This document shows positions 18,972-26,915 of a stretch of 64,000 nt of DNA, piece after piece. The DNA is from Symsagittifera roscoffensis. Lineage: Eukaryota; Xenacoelomorpha; Acoela; Convolutidae. The stretch is taken from the NCBI RefSeq assembly GCF_963678635.1, contig NC_087062.1:56063970-56127969 (forward strand), given 5' to 3'. Below the pieces are notes generated by a model. That model worked only from the letters and a program-made list of their open reading frames with translations. It was not told the origin of the DNA and ran no database searches. Position numbers and translations under genes: made by a program. Position 1 is the stretch's first letter. Each line of letters starts with the position of its first letter.

Positions 18972-20564
18972 GATGAAACAATAGACAAGTTTCTCGATGA
19001 TTTGGAAATGCTGCGAAGACGCAGCCAACCGGATGAGTCAAACCGAAGGATGAACCTGGCCTTAGCCTCAAAATTCATCGATGGTGTGAAAAATGATGAA
19101 CTTCGTACGATGCTAGCAACGCATTACACACCACTATCAACTAATGCGCCAACACCGGAGGAGTTGAGGCTCAAATCAAAAGAGTATCTTTTGTTGAAAC
19201 CTCCTTCGAGATCTGGATATTACAAGAACAATTATGGCAATTTTAACAACGGACCAGCAAACCAAGGGAACAATTGGTACAAACCGAGGGATGATATGGA
19301 CAAGAGACGTTCTTGTGCTAATTGCAGTTCAACAGACCATCATGTGTCAGCATGCCCAGCTTACAAACAAGGCATGAAAGCAATAGGCTTTAGCCTCGAG
19401 GACGAAGATGCGTCAGAGTTGGATCATGAGGATTTCATGAGAGGAGTAATTGCGAAATTCGGCCCGAGGTGTTTCTTTTGTAACTTGGAAGGTCATTTCA
19501 AATCAGATTGTCCGCAATTCTGGGATGCAGTGGCAGACATCAAGCATCCAAGACATGAAGAAGCTTTGTCAGGAGTGAAAGCCAGCAAGGCTCGACTTTT
19601 GAGTGAAGCGGAGGCACGCAGAAAGGATAAACCTCAAGAGCTGGTAGCAAAGAAGATGCAAGCGGTAACAGAGGAAGCACGTGAACCGGAAACAGCAACT
19701 GCGGCCGATGACTTCAAAATCGATTATAGGGCAGCTGCGAGGGATGCTATAAATAGAGTACAGCAGGAACTAGTGACGAAAGAGATTGAGCAAAAGGTGA
19801 AACTCGAGCTGGAGAATGAAAAATTACAGGAGCAACTGAACGCCTTTGAAGCAACGGAAGTTGAAGAGGCAAAAGCACCAAGCAGCTTGAGCATGAAACT
19901 TAATGTTATCTCTGGTCAGAGGTTCGGTATGGCACCGCAGGGAAGTAAAATACAATCGATAATCTCGGTGGCAGGGCATCAGGTAATCAGAAATCTGAGT
20001 GAACCATCTGAGTTCACTTTGATGCATTTGGACACATATGCAGACTATCTGAGGCAGATGGAGCCACGCACCGAGTCGAGGGCTGTGAGGGCACTACTGA
20101 CCACGGGTGGCCCTCGCATGAAGAAACTTCATGGACGCTACCTAGAAGTCTATGGGCCGTATCAAGTGATGCTGAACGTGGATGGGATCAGTATCTACAC
20201 CAGGACTTATGTAACAACAGATGATGACCAAATAGGGCAGATCTATTTGGGTGAAGAGGAACTCAAAGTCCGCAGGATAGGCCATGACGCCATGATGGAA
20301 CAAGACGCGGTACACATTGGATATGAAGCAGATGTGACAGCACACCTGCTCGATACCAACGGAACAAAAATCGGAGTCACAGGGCTTCTGGACACAGGCG
20401 CGGTGGTGAGTGTGATGCCGATAAAAACCTGGGAGAGAATGGGCTTCACGCGGGAAGATTTAATTCCTACGAATCTCCGACTAGCCGCTGCAAATCGAGG
20501 AGCTATCTACGTAGCCGGAAGAACACCGGTGACGGTCCTTCACATGGGAGGACGGAACCTTTGA
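18972..20564 (+). CDS. Gag C-terminus, two zinc knuckles and start of the aspartic protease (element B)
   Basis: In the same frame after the TAA, capsid sequence resumes (DETIDKFLDDLEMLRRRS). Two CX2CX4HX4C zinc knuckles follow: CANCSSTDHHVSAC (about 19315-19356) and CFFCNLEGHFKSDC (about 19471-19512). These are the nucleocapsid fingers that bind viral RNA. A coiled, charged linker leads to a retropepsin with active site LLDTGAVVSVM (LDTGA at 20388-20402). The frame stops at a TGA (20562-20564) inside the protease, before the conserved ILGRDF strand. Readthrough or a nonsense mutation are both possible; the codon context looks like a C-to-T change. Confidence 0.85.
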   Translation, partial: DETIDKFLDDLEMLRRRSQPDESNRRMNLALASKFIDGVKNDELRTMLATHYTPLSTNAPTPEELRLKSKEYLLLKPPSRSGYYKNNYGNFNNGPANQGNNWYKPRDDMDKRRSCANCSSTDHHVSACPAYKQGMKAIGFSLEDEDASELDHEDFMRGVIAKFGPRCFFCNLEGHFKSDCPQFWDAVADIKHPRHEEALSGVKASKARLLSEAEARRKDKPQELVAKKMQAVTEEAREPETATAADDFKIDYRAAARDAINRVQQELVTKEIEQKVKLELENEKLQEQLNAFEATEVEEAKAPSSLSMKLNVISGQRFGMAPQGSKIQSIISVAGHQVIRNLSEPSEFTLMHLDTYADYLRQMEPRTESRAVRALLTTGGPRMKKLHGRYLEVYGPYQVMLNVDGISIYTRTYVTTDDDQIGQIYLGEEELKVRRIGHDAMMEQDAVHIGYEADVTAHLLDTNGTKIGVTGLLDTGAVVSVMPIKTWERMGFTREDLIPTNLRLAAANRGAIYVAGRTPVTVLHMGGRNL

Positions 20565-23500
20565 ATGAGCTTCCTGGTGGTAGAGAATCTGGACGACGCC
20601 GACCAATTCATCTTGGGCAGAGATTTTGTCAGGAATTTTGACGTGATGATTGACTTGAACAACGGTCTAATACGGATTAGAAACCCGGACCGAAAGTATG
20701 TTAAGAGACCAATTAATAGGATAATAACAGATGAAAATAAGGTACCAGTTTTTTTGGATAGAAAAGTAAAGTTACAACCAGGACAAGCTGTAGTAGCAAT
20801 TTTTAGAATGAGAAATTTAAATTCGTTAAGTGATAGCAAACAGGTTTGCTTAGTACCGAATCCAAATAGTCAGAGTTCGGTGATTTTAGGCCGGAGCTTC
20901 TCGGTAACGCGAAACGGACTGTGTGTCAGTGTGTTGTTGAACACACTGGACACCACGGTTTCAATCCAGCGTGGAAAGAAGCTTGGCTACGCCTTGCCGA
21001 TGAGGACCGACTATGAGGAGACAGAAAACTCGAAGAAATATAGTGTGAAAGACTGTCCTTATCATGCAAATAAAGATAAAATCTTAAAGAGAATTAATGA
21101 ATTAAAATCTCTTCATAAATTGTTTTCAATGAAATCCGAAACGGACGACGGCTTATCAAGCTGCTCGAATTTTCCGGAACGCCCCTCGTCATATGAACTA
21201 GATTTTGACAAACCGGTTTTGCCAGAAATAGAACATTTAAAAGGAAAAATAGGTGAGGGAGATTTTGAAAAATTGCGGGACCTCCTAGATCGGAACGCCG
21301 AAGTATTTTCAAAACATAAGGCGGACATCGGTTGCTGTAATTTCGTCGAACACGAAATCGAACTAGAAGAGGGCGCCGTTCCCCATAGGGAAGGCGCAAG
21401 GCGAATGACGCCACATAAATCGGAAGAGTGCCGAGCGGAAATAGAAATGTTGCTTGAATACGACATGATAGAACCCTCGAAATCACCATGGGCTTGCGGA
21501 GTAGTAATGGCGAAAAAGAAAGGGGGGCAGCTTAGATTTTGTTGCGACTTTCGTTACTTGAACGCGGTAACGATTAAAGATGCGTACCCGATACCGCGAA
21601 TAGACGAGAGCCTATCTAAACTTGGTGATGCAAAGTTCTTCACCACATTGGACTTAGGTTCTGCCTTCTGGCAGGTTCCTTTGCGGAAAAAGGATAGGGA
21701 AAAAACCGGTTTCGCGTGCGAATTGGGGTTGTACCAGTGGAAGAGGATGCCCTTCGGCTTGTGCAATGCAACAGCAACCTTTCAAAGGCTGATGGCTCAG
21801 GCTTTGACAGGAGTGACCAAAAAGTACGGGAATCTCTTGATGTGCTACGTGGATGACGTAGTCATAGCGACACCGACCCTGGAGGATCACATTGACCGGC
21901 TCGATGAGGTCTTCGGATGTATGAAAAGAGCAGGCTTGAAATGCAAACCATCGAAATGTGAAATCCTTAGGGATTCGATCAAGTACCTGGGAAGAATGGT
22001 GGACCGGCATGGTGTGAGGCCAGATCCAGAAGCAGTAGAGGCTGTGCTGACATGGAAAGCTCCTAGAACGGACACACAGCTCATGAGCTTCCTAGGGTTT
22101 GCCAATTACTACCGAGAATTCATAAAAGGATACGCGGACAAGGTGTACCCGATGCAGAAGCTGATGCGCAACAAAGGGAAAAAGTTCGAATGGAACGATG
22201 AGGCACAAGTTGCTTTCGAGAACATAAAGCGGGAACTGTGCGAAGCGCCAGTGCTGGGCATGCCTACAGAAAAGGGCATGTATGTTCTTGACACAGACGC
22301 ATCGGTGGTGGCCATCTCAGGAATATTGCATCAAGAGCAAGAATGGAACGGAAGAACAGTTCTCCGTCCCATTGCATACGGCAGCAAAGTCTTGAGTGAC
22401 ACAGAGATGAAATATGGCGCACCAAAAGCAGAAATGTTTGCAGTAGTTACCTTCGTGGAGAAGTACCGTGCATACTTGGGGAGCGCTCCCTTCAAGTTAC
22501 GCGTGGACAACAGAGCGTTATCCTGGTTGAAGACCTACTCGATGGATCAGAGTTATATTGGTAGATGGATAGTAAGACTGGATGGCTACCATATGATAAT
22601 CGAACACAGGATGCGTGATAAACATCAGAATGCTGACAGTCTCAGCAAGAAAACTGAGTTCTATGAAAGATTGGAGCAGAAGCAGGCCAATCAGGCGGAA
22701 GTAAAGGAGGGATTCTCGTTTCTGGACAAAGAAACTTATGAAGCGCTTCCCTTAACGAGATGGTTGGATAAGTCTGGACATCCAATTCCGGGGCATCCTG
22801 AGTTACCTGTAGAGAAAGCAGCCGAGATAAAGATCCTGTCAAGGGAGGACCCGGTCCCCTTGGATTTGTTGCTGCGCTCGAACCTGGTCCAGCAAGAACT
22901 CTCTCGCATGAATATAAACAGCCTCTCATTATTGGATAAAACGGTGCAAGTCACACCACAAGTAATGCGGATGCTGGGTGGATTGTTAGAAAGAGAAATG
23001 ACCAGAGATGACCCCGAGTGGACAGCAGCAGTGGCATCGCTGACAATCAGTGAGAAGGTGAAGATCATGCCGTCCAGACGACAACACGAAGAGAACAAGA
23101 GGGATTGTAGGACAATAGTTCAGCAACTAGTATCCTCAATACCCCAAGAGATTTTAACCAGTACTTCTTACGGACGGAAAGAACAGGGGAGCAGCAAGCG
23201 AAAGAAAACCGTCACCTTTGTAGACCGGGAAAAAGAGGGTGAAGAGGTAGAACAAAATCTGCTGCAAGACTATTTGTCCGGGGAGAAGGATGAGGAGAAA
23301 AACCAGCGATCACAAGATCAACACCCGGGACAAGGAAATTTGTCCGGGGAGTCTGAGATAAACGAGGAAATTCCTGATGAGAAACAGGACCGAGAGAACA
23401 AGGTTTTGTCCGGGGAGTTCAGATGGATGCGAAGAAAGCACAGACATGATCTGGAGGAGCGTGCAGTCTACAGCACAACCTCTTCGACAGATGATGATTC

Positions 23501-24746
23501 CCGAAACTCAGGAATGGACACCTATTCAGACAGGAACTCGAGTTCAGGATCCGAGCTGTCAGAACTGGCGATACACACGCTACTAGTGGAAACTCGGGCG
23601 AGAGACCTGGACAGAGAGGTGTACCAGGATCCTGACAGTGATCGCTACCTAATACCAAGCGAAAGAGTCTTTGACAACGCAGCGGATGACTTAGAAACGA
23701 TAGCGGTATCGAAACGTTCGATAAGCCTGTTGCCGCAGAAAGAGGTAGTCAGGACTGATCTTCAGCCGTTTCAACAAGAAACACAACCGTTGGCGAAGAT
23801 TTGGTGCGTTAAGATGGAAGAAGACACACATCAGCCCAACGAGCTGAAAAGTCAGATGAGAGTCATGAAGACGTACTTGAAGGCGAGATACAGACTCTCG
23901 GACCTTCTAAGGGCGCAGAGAAATGATCGCATGACAAGCAACCTAAAAAGGTGGATAGAAAACGGTGCACCTGACAAAGGTGACCTGGAAGAAGACAGCT
24001 ATAGGATCCTGAGACAATACTTCATGCAGAAGGAGGGGAGATTATATCTGAACAAGGACGGGATCGTGGCTTGCAGGAGAAGAGAAGAAGACAAGGTCTT
24101 GTACAAATATAACGCGATAGTGTTGCCGCAACTCTATCAGACAGAACTATTATTCAGGTCGCATGATCAGATGGGCCATCAAGGGATCGACAAAGTGTAT
24201 CAGAGGATCCTGAAGCGCTTTGAGTGGCCTGGGATGAAAAAGGCATGCGAGAAATGGGTGACAGCATGTCTGTCATGCCAACAGGTCAAGGATCCTAGGA
24301 AGTTGCGATTTCCTTTACAATCAATTGAGTCGTCTGAATTCAACGAGGTGGTGCAGATAGATCACCAGAAGATATGCATGACAGACAGCGGTTACAACCA
24401 AGTCTTGGTCATGATAGATCACTTCACGAAGTATGCAGAGGCCGTGCCCTGCATCACTGCCTCGGCGGAAGAGACATGCGACCACCTGATCAATACGTGG
24501 ATAGCAAGACACGGATGTCCAATGACGTTTCAATCGGACAATGGAACGGCTTTCGTAGGCGAGCTTACGAAAGAGCTTATGAGACGGTCACAAGTCGCTC
24601 AGGCTCACTCCACGACATACCACCCTCAGACGAATGGCTTAGTGGAAAGACAGAATAGGACGTTAGTGTCGATGCTGAGGGTATATTGTTCCAGGTACAT
24701 TGACCGATTGGGACAAATACCTTCCACAGGTGATGGGAGCTTATAA
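20565..24746 (+). CDS. Pol of element B: protease end, reverse transcriptase, RNase H, spacer, integrase core
   Basis: This is in the same frame as gag. The protease ends with QFILGRDFVRNFDVM. Reverse transcriptase follows (about 21450-22100), with FTTLDLGSAFWQVPL, RMPFGLCNATATFQR and the catalytic YVDD at 21846-21857. RNase H (about 22280-22650) keeps DTDAS, KAEMFAVV, VDNRALSWL and the end HQNADSLSKK. A spacer of nearly 500 residues follows, with a basic KRKKTVTFVDRE patch and a 22-residue LSGE repeat. Integrase has an HHCC zinc finger (about 24155-24290) and a D,D35E core: Asp 24360, Asp 24537, Glu 24645. The element therefore belongs to Ty3/gypsy (Metaviridae). An extra base near 24699 throws the frame off, and translation would stop at 24746. 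Confidence 0.93.
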   Translation: MSFLVVENLDDADQFILGRDFVRNFDVMIDLNNGLIRIRNPDRKYVKRPINRIITDENKVPVFLDRKVKLQPGQAVVAIFRMRNLNSLSDSKQVCLVPNPNSQSSVILGRSFSVTRNGLCVSVLLNTLDTTVSIQRGKKLGYALPMRTDYEETENSKKYSVKDCPYHANKDKILKRINELKSLHKLFSMKSETDDGLSSCSNFPERPSSYELDFDKPVLPEIEHLKGKIGEGDFEKLRDLLDRNAEVFSKHKADIGCCNFVEHEIELEEGAVPHREGARRMTPHKSEECRAEIEMLLEYDMIEPSKSPWACGVVMAKKKGGQLRFCCDFRYLNAVTIKDAYPIPRIDESLSKLGDAKFFTTLDLGSAFWQVPLRKKDREKTGFACELGLYQWKRMPFGLCNATATFQRLMAQALTGVTKKYGNLLMCYVDDVVIATPTLEDHIDRLDEVFGCMKRAGLKCKPSKCEILRDSIKYLGRMVDRHGVRPDPEAVEAVLTWKAPRTDTQLMSFLGFANYYREFIKGYADKVYPMQKLMRNKGKKFEWNDEAQVAFENIKRELCEAPVLGMPTEKGMYVLDTDASVVAISGILHQEQEWNGRTVLRPIAYGSKVLSDTEMKYGAPKAEMFAVVTFVEKYRAYLGSAPFKLRVDNRALSWLKTYSMDQSYIGRWIVRLDGYHMIIEHRMRDKHQNADSLSKKTEFYERLEQKQANQAEVKEGFSFLDKETYEALPLTRWLDKSGHPIPGHPELPVEKAAEIKILSREDPVPLDLLLRSNLVQQELSRMNINSLSLLDKTVQVTPQVMRMLGGLLEREMTRDDPEWTAAVASLTISEKVKIMPSRRQHEENKRDCRTIVQQLVSSIPQEILTSTSYGRKEQGSSKRKKTVTFVDREKEGEEVEQNLLQDYLSGEKDEEKNQRSQDQHPGQGNLSGESEINEEIPDEKQDRENKVLSGEFRWMRRKHRHDLEERAVYSTTSSTDDDSRNSGMDTYSDRNSSSGSELSELAIHTLLVETRARDLDREVYQDPDSDRYLIPSERVFDNAADDLETIAVSKRSISLLPQKEVVRTDLQPFQQETQPLAKIWCVKMEEDTHQPNELKSQMRVMKTYLKARYRLSDLLRAQRNDRMTSNLKRWIENGAPDKGDLEEDSYRILRQYFMQKEGRLYLNKDGIVACRRREEDKVLYKYNAIVLPQLYQTELLFRSHDQMGHQGIDKVYQRILKRFEWPGMKKACEKWVTACLSCQQVKDPRKLRFPLQSIESSEFNEVVQIDHQKICMTDSGYNQVLVMIDHFTKYAEAVPCITASAEETCDHLINTWIARHGCPMTFQSDNGTAFVGELTKELMRRSQVAQAHSTTYHPQTNGLVERQNRTLVSMLRVYCSRYIDRLGQIPSTGDGSL
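23274..23417 (+). repeat. 66-bp periodic TTGTCCGGGGAG repeat in the pol spacer
   Basis: The 12-mer TTGTCCGGGGAG occurs at 23274-23285, 23340-23351 and 23406-23417, exactly 66 bp apart. In the Pol frame each encodes LSGE, giving a 22-residue period. The sequence between the copies is not conserved. The same 12-mer is present at 25895 in another frame, and CTGTCCGGGGAG ends 2 bp before the 3' LTR (36164-36175). Confidence 0.7.
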
Positions 24747-26517
24747 TAGCACGCAACACTCCACCACTGGAGTCAGTCCACACATGATGCTCACGGGACA
24801 CGAGAAGTCTTTACCCTTGACATTCTTCTACCCAGAGTATGAGAGAAAGAAAACATCCCCACAGGTCTACGTGAGGGATGTGATCAGACGCCAACAGGAG
24901 TTGAACGACTTGTGTAGACGAAACACTCAGCAGGCACAGGCAAGGCAGAGGAAAAGATTCGACAAGAAAGCAGCTGGTGCAAAGGCTTACTCGGTGGGAG
25001 ACTACGTATGGGTATTTCAGAACGTTATACCACCGAAAGGGACAAAGAAGCTTCTGAAGAAGTGGAGGGGACCCTTCATGATTACAGAGGTGCACCAAGA
25101 GGGACGCTGTTATAGACTGAGTACTGGCCGAGCCGCCCACTACGAGAACATCAAGCCACACAATCCATCGACAGAAGACTGGTGTATACCTGCAGACATG
25201 GAAGAAGGGGATTATCTAATGATGGATCCTGCTTGTGAGGTCAATGAAAAAGGCACCAGGGAGAAGAACGATGGAAACGAAGTCGTAGAGGAAGGTACGG
25301 ATACACCATTGGACCTGGATCCCAACGAACAGATCGAAGCAGACGATGAAACCTTGCCCTACGCAGAGGAAGATTGGCAGAATTCCGAACAGACAGAGAT
25401 TCCCAAGAACATGGAACCAGATCTTCCGTTCACGATGCAGACTCGTCAGAAAGACGGGATGAGACCAAGAAAGAAATACAATCCTTACGGTGACGACTTT
25501 GTAGTGGATAGGATAGATCTAAAGAAAATAGTGGAGGAAGTAGTGGGTTTAGAAGAAATAACTGTGTCACAAGACATTGACATAGTCGATGATCATAACG
25601 ATGAGTGGGTTGACGACTGGTCAAAACCCGAGGTAGAATTTGACGATGAGCAACAGCAGTCATATGAACAAGACCAGATGAACCTGCGTGTCTTAGAGTG
25701 GCTGAATGAAATGACATCAGACCCTAAAGAGACCAGCGTTACGATTCAAGACGTAGATCGTGAAAGCGCGAAATACATTAAGACCGAACGAGATGATCCT
25801 TCCTGGGCTGCCCAGGAAGGACAACTTCTCATTCCAGCTTCTAACCTTGACTTAATACCCCGTATGCGATCGACGGGGACGCCGATGGATATTTTTGTCC
25901 GGGGAGTGGGGGTAGGACTTACCCACACTGAAAACCTGATAATAAAAAAATTGAGAATAGCAAGAGAAACAGGAGAGTTAGAAGCAGAAACAGGTGAAGA
26001 ACCTAAGAAACCTGACATAGGCAGGGTAGTGGAGTCATATTTTAATTTACCAAATGAATATTCTAGTAACATAATACTAACAGACAGTGATTTCATACTC
26101 ACAAACAGAACATGTGCGGTAGCTATCACCGCAGACATGAGTTTTAGGACGGCGCTAGCGGCAGATTTTAAGAGGGAATATAAAAACGTGGAATTCCTTT
26201 GGAAGCAAAGACCAGGGATAGGGGGCGTAGCAGCCTTACCCCCGGCGGTGTCGCAGATACCGGGAAAGTACTTATGCTTCTTGGTAACGAGGGCGACAGA
26301 GAAGCAGCACGTGGACCCAGAAAACCTAGTCTTGTCTTTGACGAGGCTGAGGGACTTCCTTGTGGAAATGGACGTGAAGGAGCTTTCGCTTCCAGTGTAC
26401 GATCCAAATAGAGGAAGACTGCATCCTCGGGAATTGTACGCGCTTGTACACGTGATATTCTCTGATACGAACATACAAGTATATCTACATAAGAAATTTT
26501 ATTTAAGTATAGGCTGA
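24700..26517 (+). CDS. Pol C-terminus of element B: integrase end, acidic linker, macro domain
   Basis: This is the continuation of integrase in the +1 frame (TDWDKYLPQVMGAYNSTQHS onward). It overlaps the previous frame by 47 bases because of the extra base near 24699. The GPY/F-type tail (KKWRGPFMITEVHQEG) sits at about 25050-25150. An acidic linker of some 280 residues follows. The C-terminal 145 residues (about 26065-26500) resemble an OARD1/TARG1-type macro domain, with ITADMSFRTALAADFKREY, GGVAALPP, GKYLCFLVTRATEKQHVDPENL, LRDFLVEMDVKELSLPVYD and FSDTNIQVYLHK. Macro domains bind ADP-ribose and some remove it from proteins. Residues I align with the TARG1 catalytic Lys and Asp are not conserved. 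Fusion to a Ty3 Pol is unexpected to me. Confidence 0.8.
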   Translation: MTDWDKYLPQVMGAYNSTQHSTTGVSPHMMLTGHEKSLPLTFFYPEYERKKTSPQVYVRDVIRRQQELNDLCRRNTQQAQARQRKRFDKKAAGAKAYSVGDYVWVFQNVIPPKGTKKLLKKWRGPFMITEVHQEGRCYRLSTGRAAHYENIKPHNPSTEDWCIPADMEEGDYLMMDPACEVNEKGTREKNDGNEVVEEGTDTPLDLDPNEQIEADDETLPYAEEDWQNSEQTEIPKNMEPDLPFTMQTRQKDGMRPRKKYNPYGDDFVVDRIDLKKIVEEVVGLEEITVSQDIDIVDDHNDEWVDDWSKPEVEFDDEQQQSYEQDQMNLRVLEWLNEMTSDPKETSVTIQDVDRESAKYIKTERDDPSWAAQEGQLLIPASNLDLIPRMRSTGTPMDIFVRGVGVGLTHTENLIIKKLRIARETGELEAETGEEPKKPDIGRVVESYFNLPNEYSSNIILTDSDFILTNRTCAVAITADMSFRTALAADFKREYKNVEFLWKQRPGIGGVAALPPAVSQIPGKYLCFLVTRATEKQHVDPENLVLSLTRLRDFLVEMDVKELSLPVYDPNRGRLHPRELYALVHVIFSDTNIQVYLHKKFYLSIG

Positions 26518-26915
26518 GTGATGTGCGAGAGGGTGTTAGGCCAAAGACTAAGTTGTGTGTAATATGTGAGAGGTGCGTTATGTTATGTTATGTGTTAGGT
26601 TATTAAGATCATGGGTAAGTAGGGGTTAGTGACCATGAACAACTAAATGACGATCTTGGGAATAGATCCAAAGTTTGGACTGTCCAATCTTAGGTCGAAT
26701 TCCAAAATTTTAGAAACCAATTGATTTTAATAAATTTTAGGATAAATATCTTTTTATCTGAACTGTCTTTAAGCAAATTTTAACGATATATATATTAAGG
26801 TGAAACTGACAGGTGTGACAGTCGTGATTCCTTTTCTAGATCCTGATTGATCATTTAATTGCTCACTTGAGTCAAAACTTGAAATCGAAATCAAATCAAA
26901 CTTGGAAAGAACAGT
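26518..26915 (+). other. Gap between pol and ORF2 in element B
   Basis: This is about 400 bp without a gene. It contains the splice-donor-like GGGTAAGTAGG at about 26613, also present in A, and T-rich tracts ending in AG closer to ORF2. An insertion of about 70 bp relative to A lies at about 26690-26764. ORF2 may need a spliced or internally initiated RNA, but the sequence does not show which. Confidence 0.5.
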
